NCBI GenBank assembly: GCA_964640225.1
Contig: CAZXFI010000001.1
Span: 62,001 to 126,000 of the forward strand
DNA: 64,000 bases
Reading direction: 5' to 3'
Source: JAGLWW01 sp964640225
GTDB lineage: Archaea > Aenigmatarchaeota > Aenigmatarchaeia > PWEA01 > JAGHBM01
Below, piece by piece: positions 48,522 through 56,672 of the stretch; positions within the stretch are counted from its first letter, which is position 1, and each line of letters begins with the position of its first letter. The notes below the pieces were generated by a model. It did not search any database, was not told the origin of the DNA, and was given only the letters and a program-made list of their open reading frames with translations. Made by a program: the position numbers and the translations under genes.

Positions 48522-50060
48522 ATGATAAAGAAAGTTATAAAAAAAATTTTCAGTTCTGAGGAAAACAACAGGTTTCTAGAGCCGAAGAAATACAAGGTGG
48601 GAATCACCACGGGCATACCCTCCTTTGACAAGGCCACGGTGGTGCAGCAGACCCAGATGGTTGTCTCAAAGGGCACCAAGGTGATACAGGTGGACCTTGA
48701 GTACCCCCAAAGCCCCACGCCCCACGACGTGGACGAGATAAAGAGAATCATAAAGGCCCAGAACGTGGATTTCACCATGCACGCCGCCACGAACATGACC
48801 CTGCCCACCACCTCCGCGGAGCAGACGGACTACCAGATGGTTGAAAGGGACATGAAGGAATACATAAAGCTCTCCAAGAAAATAGGGTTCAAGGCAATAA
48901 ACATACACTCCTCTTACCTACCCAGCCCGTTTCTGATGAGGGAGTACAGGAGGCTTTCCTGGAACATGGTGGACGACGAGGGGAAGCCGGTCAAGGAAAA
49001 GTTCCTCAAGTCCAAGAAAGCCATAGAGTGGTATGCAAAGGAAAGGATGAAAAGGGAGGACTACACCACCAGGCTGTCCCTCATGAGGGATTATATTTCA
49101 AAAAAAGAAAAGCTTTCCGGGGAAGAGCTTGAGGCAAGGATAAAATCCATATCCCCCGAGGAGAAAGAAAAGAAGGTCATGGAGGCCTTAAAGGACTATT
49201 TCAGAAGCAACCCTCCCGAGGAACTGATGGAACATCAGGCATACATAATAATGGGGTGGTACATGTACGAGAGAGGGGACAAGCTCTGGAAAAACATAGT
49301 GGGCAAGGAAAGCCCGGAGAAGCTGATTGATAAGGGGGAGGAGAAAAAGCTCGTGGACGCAGTGGCCGGCAAGTACCTTGAGGGCCATATAAAAAACATG
49401 CTGAAGGATCTCAAGGGCGCCAACGTAATGCTGTTGATAGAGACCCCGGACTGCAGGCAGAAGGAATTCAGGGGCTACCACAGGCTGGAAAGGCCCAGGG
49501 ACCTGTTCCAGGTCATAAGGATCGTGGACCACCCGCTAGTAAGGATGACAGTTGACTTTGAGCACGTGGCAACGCACGGGATGGATGTGATGGAGGAAAT
49601 AAAAAACAGCCCGAGGGACATGGGCGAATACACCAAGATGCTTCACGTGGGCTCCTATCCCTCGCCGGCGCACCTGCACCATCCCGTGGAAAGGGACGAT
49701 GTCTACCTTTACAAGCTTATCTGGTATCTCAGGGAAAGGGGCTTCAGGGACGGCTACATAATCTATGAATGGGGAGGCGGCAGAAAAGAGGAGGAAAGGT
49801 GGCTTGACAGCGTGAACGCCCTGAAGTGGATGTCAATGTGGCTTGAAAGGAACGTGGCTCCCGAAGACCTGCCGCCGGAATTTTTCGGCATAACGCCCGG
49901 GGAAATAGAAAGGGAGAGAAGGATAATAGAAAAAAACACATTCAAACCGCTTGAAGGAACCCTTGAGTCTCCCGAGCTTTCACACGGCTGGCTGAGAGGG
50001 GAAGTTATGAACAAGAAAAAGAAGCCGAGGGAAGTCTGGGACCAGGAAGAATATCGCTAA
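48522..50060 (+). CDS. endonuclease IV-like TIM-barrel protein with large insertion
   Basis: A 512-residue protein of the xylose isomerase/endonuclease IV-like TIM-barrel class. Metal-ligand positions are visible at H87 (FTMHAA), H129 (NIHSS), E307 (LLIETPD), D345 and H348 (VDFEHV), H375 (MLHVGSY), a HLHH cluster (384-387) and E416 (IIYEWGGG). This is close to the ligand set of endonuclease IV, which cuts at abasic sites. A helical insertion of about 165 residues (about 135-300) splits the barrel between H129 and E307. The role is unproven; a DNA-repair or sugar-phosphate enzyme is possible. It lies in an operon with genes at 47247 and 50104. Confidence 0.72.
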   Translation: MIKKVIKKIFSSEENNRFLEPKKYKVGITTGIPSFDKATVVQQTQMVVSKGTKVIQVDLEYPQSPTPHDVDEIKRIIKAQNVDFTMHAATNMTLPTTSAEQTDYQMVERDMKEYIKLSKKIGFKAINIHSSYLPSPFLMREYRRLSWNMVDDEGKPVKEKFLKSKKAIEWYAKERMKREDYTTRLSLMRDYISKKEKLSGEELEARIKSISPEEKEKKVMEALKDYFRSNPPEELMEHQAYIIMGWYMYERGDKLWKNIVGKESPEKLIDKGEEKKLVDAVAGKYLEGHIKNMLKDLKGANVMLLIETPDCRQKEFRGYHRLERPRDLFQVIRIVDHPLVRMTVDFEHVATHGMDVMEEIKNSPRDMGEYTKMLHVGSYPSPAHLHHPVERDDVYLYKLIWYLRERGFRDGYIIYEWGGGRKEEERWLDSVNALKWMSMWLERNVAPEDLPPEFFGITPGEIERERRIIEKNTFKPLEGTLESPELSHGWLRGEVMNKKKKPREVWDQEEYR

Positions 50061-50103
50061 CGTTTATATAGAAGCCTTTGTAATTATTATATAGTGATTA
50101 CTT

Positions 50104-51426
50104 ATGGTTAAAAAATCCAAAACCAAGGCCCGTGCAAGGAAAAAAACCGGAAAGAAGATAAGGGAATTCGCCAAGCAGAGAAGGGCCAGGGTGGTGAAGG
50201 AGTTCTCCAAAAAAATTCTTGACAAGTTCGGCCCGGCAATCAAGGCGATAATCGTCTGGGGCTCCACCGCAAGGGACCAGTTCAAGTGCGAAAGCGACAT
50301 AGACGTGGTCGTGCTCGTGGACGACACCAAGAGGGGCTTTTCCAAGGAAATTAGGGAAAAGATAGACGAGTTCGTGAGGGACACGGCCTGCAAGATTGAC
50401 GACAAGCTTTCTCCCCAGCCGGTGTGGACCATAACGGAGTTCATGAGGATGGCAAAGAATTACGCCCCACTTGCTTACGCGCTTCTCAAGGACGGTATAC
50501 CTGTTTACGACACGGGATTCTTCATGACCAACAAGAAGCTCCTGGAGATGGGCGAAATGCCCGCAACCCCGGAAGCTTCCGAAAGGAGAATGGGCTCGGT
50601 TCCGAAAAGGCTGGTAAGGGCAAACCACGCCAAGCTGTGGATAATAGCCGAGGACCTGTACTACGCAATGATAGGAGCCGAGGAGGCAGTGATGATGTAC
50701 CTGGGCAGGGGGCCGCCCGACCCGATAAACGCGGCCGAAGCCTGCAGGGAGTACCTGGTAAAAACAGGCATGCTTGAGGAAAAATACGCGGCCTTCCTTG
50801 ACAAGGTTGTCAGGTTCAGGAAGGACGTGGAACACAGGAAAATAAACGAGATAAAGGGGGAGGAACTGGACAAGTACCTGAAGGAAGGGGAGGAATTCGT
50901 TGAGAGGTTCAAGAAGCTTCTATTTGAGCTCACCATAAGAAGAAAAAGGAGCGAGATACAGAAAAGCTACGAAATGATGGTCAAGGCCTCCGTCGCCGCC
51001 CTGAAGGCGCTGGACAAGCTCCCGGAAGACCCCAAGGAGCTTCCAAAGGCTTTCAAGAAATACCTTATAGACGACGGGAAGGTAAGCCCTGTCTACGAGG
51101 AGGTTTTCGGCAAAGTCCTTGAGATGAAGAAAAAGATGAACGACAAGAAAGTGGAGGACGTTCCCGAGAGGGAGATACACATAACCAAGGAGTACGTCAG
51201 GAGGTTCATAGGAAGCGTCAGGGAAATCTTCAAGGAGATAGAACTGGAAAGGGACGTGCCGGAAATACCGGTTGAAGAAAAGTCAGAGAAAGGGGCGAAA
51301 AAAAAGAAGCAGGAAAAGAGCAAGCCCGTAAGGCCGGGAACCGCCGAGGAATCCATGGGAGAACAGATAGAAACAATCAGGAAACACGAGGAGCCCGAGG
51401 AAAAGATCCTGAAGAAATCAAACTAA
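50104..51426 (+). CDS. nucleotidyltransferase-HEPN fusion protein
   Basis: A 440-residue protein. Residues 20-50 are basic and helical. A minimal nucleotidyltransferase (MNT) domain follows, with VWGSTARDQ (51-59) and SDIDVVVLV (64-72), giving the GS and DxD metal motifs. A HEPN-like helical bundle follows (about 165-275) containing R239-x4-H244 in VRFRKDVEHR. A further helical segment (about 290-400) and a Lys/Glu-rich tail close the protein. MNT and HEPN domains are usually separate genes in antitoxin-toxin pairs; here they are fused. TATA ACTTATGG-like AT region near 50064-50100 suggests some separate transcription, but it follows the barrel gene at 43 bases. Confidence 0.72.
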   Translation: MVKKSKTKARARKKTGKKIREFAKQRRARVVKEFSKKILDKFGPAIKAIIVWGSTARDQFKCESDIDVVVLVDDTKRGFSKEIREKIDEFVRDTACKIDDKLSPQPVWTITEFMRMAKNYAPLAYALLKDGIPVYDTGFFMTNKKLLEMGEMPATPEASERRMGSVPKRLVRANHAKLWIIAEDLYYAMIGAEEAVMMYLGRGPPDPINAAEACREYLVKTGMLEEKYAAFLDKVVRFRKDVEHRKINEIKGEELDKYLKEGEEFVERFKKLLFELTIRRKRSEIQKSYEMMVKASVAALKALDKLPEDPKELPKAFKKYLIDDGKVSPVYEEVFGKVLEMKKKMNDKKVEDVPEREIHITKEYVRRFIGSVREIFKEIELERDVPEIPVEEKSEKGAKKKKQEKSKPVRPGTAEESMGEQIETIRKHEEPEEKILKKSN

Positions 51427-52053
51427 AGAAACGTTCACTTCTCCGTCATTCATTTCAAGGAGCACGGTTTTCATCGCGGCATTTATCACAGTGGTCTCGC
51501 CCAACCTTGCTATTCCCGCGGCCTCGTGTATGTGCCCGCACAGGAACACGGGAGGCCTGAATTCTTCTATTATTTTCATGAGCTCCTTTTTTCCCGCATT
51601 GACTCCCGTGTCGGTCATGTCCGCCACCCCTCTCGGAGGGTAGTGGCTTATCACTATTGTTTTCTCCGGAGACTTCTCCAGAAGGGACCTGAACATTTTC
51701 AGAGCGTAATCCGCTCCGGTGAAGGGGTAAAGGTAGTCGCCCAGGCCCACAACATAGTACTTCCCGAATTTTACCCTCCTGAGATGGACGAAATGCAGGT
51801 TGCCGTGTCGCTTTTCCGCATTTTCAAAAAAGGACATGTCAGGGTCAATGTTCCCGTTCACCAGAAAAAAGGGCAGCCCCAGGCCCAGCATGAACTCTAG
51901 GGGGGCCTCTGCGCTCTCACCCTCCCCTCCGAACCAGCCGTGGGGGGACAGGTCCCCGCCGTAAAGTATGGCGTCAATTTTTCTTTCCTTTACTATGCTT
52001 TTCATCTGCACCGGAACCACGCCGTGCAGGTCGCTTGAGCAGAGAAAATTCAT
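51418..52053 (-). CDS. calcineurin-like metallophosphoesterase
   Basis: A 211-residue phosphoesterase. SSDLHG (6-11), LYGGDLSPHG (about 30-39), a GNID motif where GNHD is usual (VNGNIDPD, about 66), ISHYPPRG (about 135) and CGHIHEAAG (about 169-177) are visible. These bind two metals. The compact size and the GHIHEAAG motif fit a phosphodiesterase of the YfcE/MJ0936-like group. The substrate is unknown. Its 3' end overlaps the end of the nucleotidyltransferase-HEPN gene by 9 bases, convergently. It is divergent from trm1, with 57 bases between starts. Confidence 0.85.
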   Translation of the reverse strand: MNFLCSSDLHGVVPVQMKSIVKERKIDAILYGGDLSPHGWFGGEGESAEAPLEFMLGLGLPFFLVNGNIDPDMSFFENAEKRHGNLHFVHLRRVKFGKYYVVGLGDYLYPFTGADYALKMFRSLLEKSPEKTIVISHYPPRGVADMTDTGVNAGKKELMKIIEEFRPPVFLCGHIHEAAGIARLGETTVINAAMKTVLLEMNDGEVNVSLV

Positions 52054-52110
52054 AAATAAACTAATGGCGGCAAACTTAAATCTTTTATTTCTATCCCTGG
52101 AATATTATCT

Positions 52111-53199
52111 ATGGAAGAAACAAAAGAAGGCTCCGTCTCCATAAAGGTTCCCCGGGCCGACATGCCCGAGCATGCGGAGGTTTTTTATAACCCGGTGATG
52201 GAAAGGGACAGGAACATATCCGTGTGCGTTTGCAAACTCATCCCGGAAATCCTAGGCAAGAAAATGGGGGAAATTGAAGCCCTGGACGCCCTCTCGGCCA
52301 CCGGGGTAAGAGCCCTCAGATACAAGAAGGAGGCGGGACTGGAAGCGTGGGCCAACGACTGCAACCCCAAGGCCGTGCTGCTCATGAAGGAGAATGCCGA
52401 GAGGAACGGGGTAAAGCTGGAAATCAGTGAAAAGGATGCCAATCTGCTCCTGAGGGAGAAACACTTTGACTTCGTGGACATAGACCCCTTCGGGTCGCCT
52501 ATCGGCTTCATTGACTCCGCTTCTGCAAGCCTTGGCGGGAAAGGCTTCCTGGCAATAACGGCCACAGACACCGCGCCCCTCTGCGGAAGCTATCCGAAAG
52601 TGGCGGAGAGACGGTACGGGATAAAATCCATGAAAACGGATTACTACAGCGAGCTGGGCCTGAGAATACTCATAACAGCCGTTATGAGAATTTTTGCAAG
52701 GTACGAAAGGGTTTTCATTCCGTATCTCAGCTACTCGCGGCTGCACTATTTTAGAGTTTACGGAAAGGTGGAGAAAGGCGTGAAGCGGGTCAACCGGGGG
52801 CTGAAGGATTTTTCTTACGTGAGCCACTGCTTCAAGTGCGGCTGGCGGGCAAATGTCCTGGAAAAAACATGTCCCCTGTGCGGCGAAGCCATCCGGTTCT
52901 GCAAAGTTTATCTCGGCCCTGTAAAGAACGAAGGGTTCCTGGAGAAATTGAAAAAGGGGCTAGAGAAAAACATGTTCGTGCAGGAGAGAAAGTTAGTTTC
53001 ATTTGTAAAACAGGAAGAAAGCTTTCCGTTTTATTACGACCTGCACTACCTGTACAAGAAAACCGGGAAACGCCCGGACAAAATGGACAAAACCATGGAA
53101 AGGCTGAGAGAAAAGGGCTTCCGCGTCTCCAGAACCCATTTCTGCCCCACGGCCCTGAAGACGAACGCCTCCTTTGAGGAAATTAAAGAAATTATTTAG
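52111..53199 (+). CDS. trm1: tRNA (guanine-26-N2) dimethyltransferase Trm1
   Basis: A 362-residue methyltransferase that makes m2,2G at tRNA position 26 with SAM. The N-terminal FYNPVMERDRNIS, ALSATGVRALRYK (SAM-binding loop, about 61-73) and VDIDPFGSP catalytic motif (about 124-132) are intact, and a later zinc knuckle CFKCGWRANVLEKTCPLCG is at about 238-256. Size and order fit archaeal Trm1. A leaderless-like start lies about 35 bases after AACTTAAATC. The gene ends convergently with the gene at 53192. Confidence 0.95.
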   Translation: MEETKEGSVSIKVPRADMPEHAEVFYNPVMERDRNISVCVCKLIPEILGKKMGEIEALDALSATGVRALRYKKEAGLEAWANDCNPKAVLLMKENAERNGVKLEISEKDANLLLREKHFDFVDIDPFGSPIGFIDSASASLGGKGFLAITATDTAPLCGSYPKVAERRYGIKSMKTDYYSELGLRILITAVMRIFARYERVFIPYLSYSRLHYFRVYGKVEKGVKRVNRGLKDFSYVSHCFKCGWRANVLEKTCPLCGEAIRFCKVYLGPVKNEGFLEKLKKGLEKNMFVQERKLVSFVKQEESFPFYYDLHYLYKKTGKRPDKMDKTMERLREKGFRVSRTHFCPTALKTNASFEEIKEII

Positions 53200-53428
53200 C
53201 CTTGTTGTTCTTCTCAAAGAACGGGCACTCGCCGTTCCTTGTCCAGAAGCATCTGGTTCCGAAGCACTGGCCTGTGGACTTGAAGAAGTTGCAGTCCTTT
53301 ACAGTTCTACCGTCTCTGGAAACCACTGGCTTCCTTATCTTGACAAGGTCCTGCATGTCCCTAAAAGGAAACATATCCATGTCCATGGCCAAATCCGACC
53401 TGTACTTGTCCTGAATTCTGTTTTGCAT
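53192..53428 (-). CDS. small Cys-containing protein of unknown function
   Basis: A 78-residue protein (MQNRIQDKYRSDLAMDMDM...). Four cysteines lie at KDCNFFKSTGQCFGTRCFW and GECPF (spacing C-x8-C-x4-C-x6-C), reminiscent of a CCCH-like zinc knuckle. The N-terminus is rich in Met/Asp. It is oriented against trm1 (8-base overlap of ends) and lies just upstream of the tfb terminus. A TATA-like TTTATATG lies about 22 bases before the ATG (53444-53452, minus strand). Function unknown; RNA binding is a guess from the Cys/His-like pattern. Confidence 0.5.
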   Translation of the reverse strand: MQNRIQDKYRSDLAMDMDMFPFRDMQDLVKIRKPVVSRDGRTVKDCNFFKSTGQCFGTRCFWTRNGECPFFEKNNKAK

Positions 53429-53463
53429 TTCAACCCCCCGCTTTACATATAAAAAATTTGAAT

Positions 53464-54411
53464 TTACTCTTCTTCTCTTACCTTCTTCTCAACTTCCTCT
53501 TCTATTCCAAGCTTGTCCACGATTTCCTTGTACCTGTTCCTTATCGTAACCTCGGTCACGCCTACCACGTCTGCGACCTCCCTCTGAGTCCTCTTCTCGT
53601 CGTTCAAAACCGCGGCTATGTACAGCGCCGCGGCCGCAACCCCCGTGGGGCCCTTTCCTGAAGTCACGTCATATTCCTTGGCTTTCTTTAGTATGTCTAT
53701 CGCCTTCGCCTGGACCTTGTCTCCCAGCCCCAGCATTGTAGCGAATCTTGGTATATAGTCTTCGGGCTGTGACGGCAAAATCCTTATCCCGAGCTCGCGG
53801 CACGTGTAACGGTAGGTTCTTCCGATTTCTCTCTTGTCCACCCCCGACACGTCAGTGATTTCGTCCAGGGTTCTGGGCGACCTGAATTCCCTGCATACAG
53901 CGTAGAGCAGGGCGGCCACCACCGACTCCATTGACCTTCCCCTCACAAGGCCCTTGTCCACGGCCAGCTCGTAGAGCTTTGCCACTTCCTCGTGGATGTT
54001 TTTCGGTAAGCCTAAAAATGAAATAAGCCTCTGAAGCTCTGACAGAGCGAAGCTCAGGTTCCTGTCCTTGCTCTCCACAAGCCTTTTTTGCCATTTCCTG
54101 AGCCTGTAGTACTGAGCTCTCTTCTTCGGCGAGACCTTGAACAGCTCCCCGGGCCCCTTTCCTATCTCGGTTATCATGCCCTTGTCGTGCTTTGTCGGCG
54201 TGAGAGGGGCGCCTGTTCTTGCCCTCTTGGACCTCTGCTCCTGGTCAAAAGCCCTCCATTCCTGAGTCAGGTCCACAACGTTTTCCTCAAGAATAAGCCC
54301 GCAGCTCGCGCACACGACCTCCCCCCTTGAGGAGTCCTCTATAAGATGAGTGGATTTGCATTCGGGACAAACAGTTTTTGTTGTTGCTTTTTTCTGTCTT
54401 TTTGTGGTCAT
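53464..54411 (-). CDS. tfb: transcription initiation factor TFB
   Basis: A 315-residue TFIIB homologue, required for promoter opening with TBP and RNA polymerase. The N-terminal zinc ribbon (CPECKSTHL and CASCGLIL, residues about 15-37), the B-reader region (WRAFDQEQRSKRARTGAPLT) and two cyclin-like core repeats (about 110-200 and 210-300) are intact. The last residues (EEEVEKKVREEE) are acidic. TTTATATGTTTTGCG-like AT-rich sequence upstream of 54411 would carry its promoter. No second TFB or TBP gene is seen in the window. Confidence 0.96.
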   Translation of the reverse strand: MTTKRQKKATTKTVCPECKSTHLIEDSSRGEVVCASCGLILEENVVDLTQEWRAFDQEQRSKRARTGAPLTPTKHDKGMITEIGKGPGELFKVSPKKRAQYYRLRKWQKRLVESKDRNLSFALSELQRLISFLGLPKNIHEEVAKLYELAVDKGLVRGRSMESVVAALLYAVCREFRSPRTLDEITDVSGVDKREIGRTYRYTCRELGIRILPSQPEDYIPRFATMLGLGDKVQAKAIDILKKAKEYDVTSGKGPTGVAAAALYIAAVLNDEKRTQREVADVVGVTEVTIRNRYKEIVDKLGIEEEVEKKVREEE

Positions 54412-54581
54412 TAAACCGCCTTTATATGTTTTGCGCCATAAAGTATTTATTATTTATTGATGGTAACATGGTGACAAAGCATATTAATATTATTATCATA
54501 ACTCCTATATAAAGTTAACTGTTTTTTTAATTACTTAATAGTAACATTATTTACTTAAGCTTAAGAATCTCTTTCTTGATT

Positions 54582-54920
54582 ATGGCAACGGAAGAGGAAA
54601 TTTACGAGTTCTGGAAAAGGATGTACAAATTTAACAACTATTCTATTGACATGGAGAAAATTATAGGCAACGAAATGAGCAAGGAAGAAAAAATAATTTT
54701 CAAATTTATACATGTTCAGGAAAAGAGAGGGAAAAATATTGAAAAGATAAAGGGTCACGTGAAGGACATAGCCGAAGGTAAACACAGTTTTGTTCCTGAA
54801 AAAGAGAAAATTTACTTCATAAAGTTCCATGAAGACGAAAAGTACAGAAACTGGGTTCTGGAAAAATACGGAAGGAAAAAAAGAGAGATAGAAGACGCTG
54901 TTGACAGGTCCTACCAGTAA
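54582..54920 (+). CDS. small charged protein of unknown function
   Basis: A 112-residue protein from the ATG at 54582 (MATEEEIYEFWKRMYK). It is highly charged and helical, with repeated Lys/Glu patterns (EEKIIFKFIHVQEKRGKN, KKREIEDAVDRSYQ). Base composition is AT-rich relative to the flanking genes. No domain is recognised. An AT-rich region of 160 bases with TATATAAAG (54510-54518) separates it from the divergent tfb gene. It meets the convergent membrane gene at 54922. Confidence 0.6.
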   Translation: MATEEEIYEFWKRMYKFNNYSIDMEKIIGNEMSKEEKIIFKFIHVQEKRGKNIEKIKGHVKDIAEGKHSFVPEKEKIYFIKFHEDEKYRNWVLEKYGRKKREIEDAVDRSYQ

Positions 54921-54921
54921 A

Positions 54922-55386
54922 CTAGGTGGAATATATCACCGGCTCCTCCTTTTCTTTTTTGGATTTTCGCAGGCCGAGCCCGTAGCCGTGGTCCGGAAAA
55001 TTAACCTTAAAGCCGTAATTAAGCCCGTATTTCGGGGGTATGTGGTTCAATACTCCGTATCCCATGGCCACAAAACCCGCCCCAATTTCAAAGAGCCCCA
55101 GGGCCGGGTCTTCTTTCATTTCAAAAAGCCCGGTGGTTATTGAAAAAAGCCCTGCAAAAAAAGTTCCGTAATTCTTTGCAACATAGTTTATTTTTTTGTT
55201 TAATTTTGATTTACTTCCACCCGGGATTGTCTCAGCTTTTCCGTCATCAAAGTTTTTCATCACTATCTCCACGTCGTGCATGATTTCCCCCATTTCTTCC
55301 TGCATTATTTCATGCACTTCCTTTTTCAGCTCTTCCTCCAGTTCAGGAGCAAGTTTCTCTCCCTTGTAGTGAATGTGATGCTTCAT
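54922..55386 (-). CDS. membrane protein with N-terminal helix-rich domain
   Basis: About 154 residues from the ATG at 55386 (MKHHIHYKGEKLAPEL). The first 60 residues are acidic and helical, with His/Met-rich patches (VHEIMQEEMGEIMHDVE). Two hydrophobic segments follow (YGTFFAGLFSITTGLF and ALGLFEIGAGFVAMGYGV, about 75-120), and then a Lys-rich tail after HGYGLGLRKSKKEKE. No family is recognised. The longer in-frame start (55422) would add 12 basic residues. It is separated from the AAA gene at 55554 by about 130 bases of non-coding sequence. Confidence 0.55.
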   Translation of the reverse strand: MKHHIHYKGEKLAPELEEELKKEVHEIMQEEMGEIMHDVEIVMKNFDDGKAETIPGGSKSKLNKKINYVAKNYGTFFAGLFSITTGLFEMKEDPALGLFEIGAGFVAMGYGVLNHIPPKYGLNYGFKVNFPDHGYGLGLRKSKKEKEEPVIYST

Positions 55387-55553
55387 CCTCTTCACCCGCG
55401 AAAGCCAGCCAACCCTAAACACGTCAGGGTGAAGTCAGAATTAACGTCATCCCTCTGCAGTCACTGGGATGGTTGCTTTCATTACTGTAAACATAACTGG
55501 TTTCTGAAAGTTAAATAGTTAACTCTAAAAAGTAGTGACAAAATCGACAATTG

Positions 55554-56591
55554 TTAAAAATTAGGAGCCTGGACAAGAATTTTTCCGGCCTCTTCGTTCA
55601 GGCCGTAAACCACGGGCCTGCCCATGTTCTTGGGTTCCACGAGAGGGGAATTAAACCCCTTGCTCTGGAGAAGCTTCTTGTCTGTCTTGAAGGAAAGCCT
55701 TGAAAGCTGCTTGGCCACGCTCGCCCTGGAAACATCCAGCCTTTCAGCTATCTGCTTTGTAGTAAGCTCCTCTTCCGAGAGTATTTTTATTATTTTTCTC
55801 TGGCTGGGTGAAAGGTTTCTTATGTCCGCAGAAGTGCCGGCTTCCTTTTTCACCGGAGCTTCCGGGGCCTTGAAGCCCCCCAGCGCCTCCTTTACCACTC
55901 CCTGGCCTATGTATTTCACGTTGTTTCTGAGAGCGTATATGCAGCATGCTTCGCAGTTTTCCAGAATTTTCCTGGGAGAGCACCCGGAACGGGCAAAAAT
56001 CATCCCGAGAGCCTCCTCGGTAAACGGATTGCTTTTTCCCTTGCTGAAAATTCTCTGCTTCACCATCTTGAAGGCCTCCTCTTCGGTAAGGCTCCTCACC
56101 GTGACTATCCTCCCGCCGATTCTGTCAACGAAGGGCTCCTCAAGGTTGTGGAGCTCTTCCCTTATGGATGCCAGGACTATGGAAGATACCTTTCCGCTGT
56201 CGTACTTTCCCCTGAGCCATTTCATCAGTTCGGGAGACATTTCCTGGGCCTCGTCTATCAGGACCGTCTTTTTTGAGTCTGAAAAGAGCCTGAAAAGCTT
56301 TTCCAGAAAGCCCCCCTCCACTTTTTTCTTGAAATGCCTCTCTTTTATGTCATCAAGAAAATTGAAATAAAGTGCGTTGTTCTTTTGCTCCTCAATCCAC
56401 CTGAGAAGTGTTGTTTTTCCGGCCCCCGTGGTTCCTGTCACTATAAAGGCGTCTTCGGAATTCATGTAAGTGAGCATGCGGGTTCTCATATCAATGAAGC
56501 CAACCATATTCCCGGGATCCGGCCTTATCTTAAAAGGATTGTCACTCCATTCAAAGAACTTAAACCACTCCACGCCTTCTGTTTCTTCCAT
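55554..56591 (-). CDS. AAA+ ATPase with C-terminal winged helix
   Basis: A 345-residue protein. The Walker A is GTTGAGKTTL (53-62) and the Walker B is KTVLIDEAQEMSP (about 107-119), followed by IASIREEL sensor-like and CSPRKILENC (arginine-finger region). Residues about 260-300 form a winged helix (LSPSQRKIIKILSEEELTTKQIAERLDVSRASVAKQL), and the end reads a wing (GRPVVYGLNEEAGKI). This is an ExeA/TniB-like or Cdc6-like AAA architecture. A DNA-binding regulator or an assembly ATPase is possible. It is divergent from the mtaB-like gene, and AGTGACAA/TTGTCACT motifs flank both promoters. Confidence 0.72.
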   Translation of the reverse strand: MEETEGVEWFKFFEWSDNPFKIRPDPGNMVGFIDMRTRMLTYMNSEDAFIVTGTTGAGKTTLLRWIEEQKNNALYFNFLDDIKERHFKKKVEGGFLEKLFRLFSDSKKTVLIDEAQEMSPELMKWLRGKYDSGKVSSIVLASIREELHNLEEPFVDRIGGRIVTVRSLTEEEAFKMVKQRIFSKGKSNPFTEEALGMIFARSGCSPRKILENCEACCIYALRNNVKYIGQGVVKEALGGFKAPEAPVKKEAGTSADIRNLSPSQRKIIKILSEEELTTKQIAERLDVSRASVAKQLSRLSFKTDKKLLQSKGFNSPLVEPKNMGRPVVYGLNEEAGKILVQAPNF

Positions 56592-56610
56592 TTTACCCCC
56601 TGTCTCTTTC

Positions 56611-56671
56611 TTGTCACTATAAGTATTGGAAAATCTAATATATAAAACTGAAACAAAAAATTAAGTGACAA
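56611..56671. promoter_or_regulatory. divergent promoter with inverted TTGTCACT / AGTGACAA
   Basis: TTGTCACT at 56611-56618 and its reverse complement AGTGACAA at 56664-56671 bracket the 81-base gap between divergent genes. A plus-strand TATA AATATATAAAAC lies at 56636-56647. The second motif abuts the mtaB-like ATG at 56673. A third copy (AGTGACAA, 55534-55541) follows the AAA gene. This may be an operator for the AAA/winged-helix protein. Confidence 0.45.
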
Positions 56672-56672
56672 T

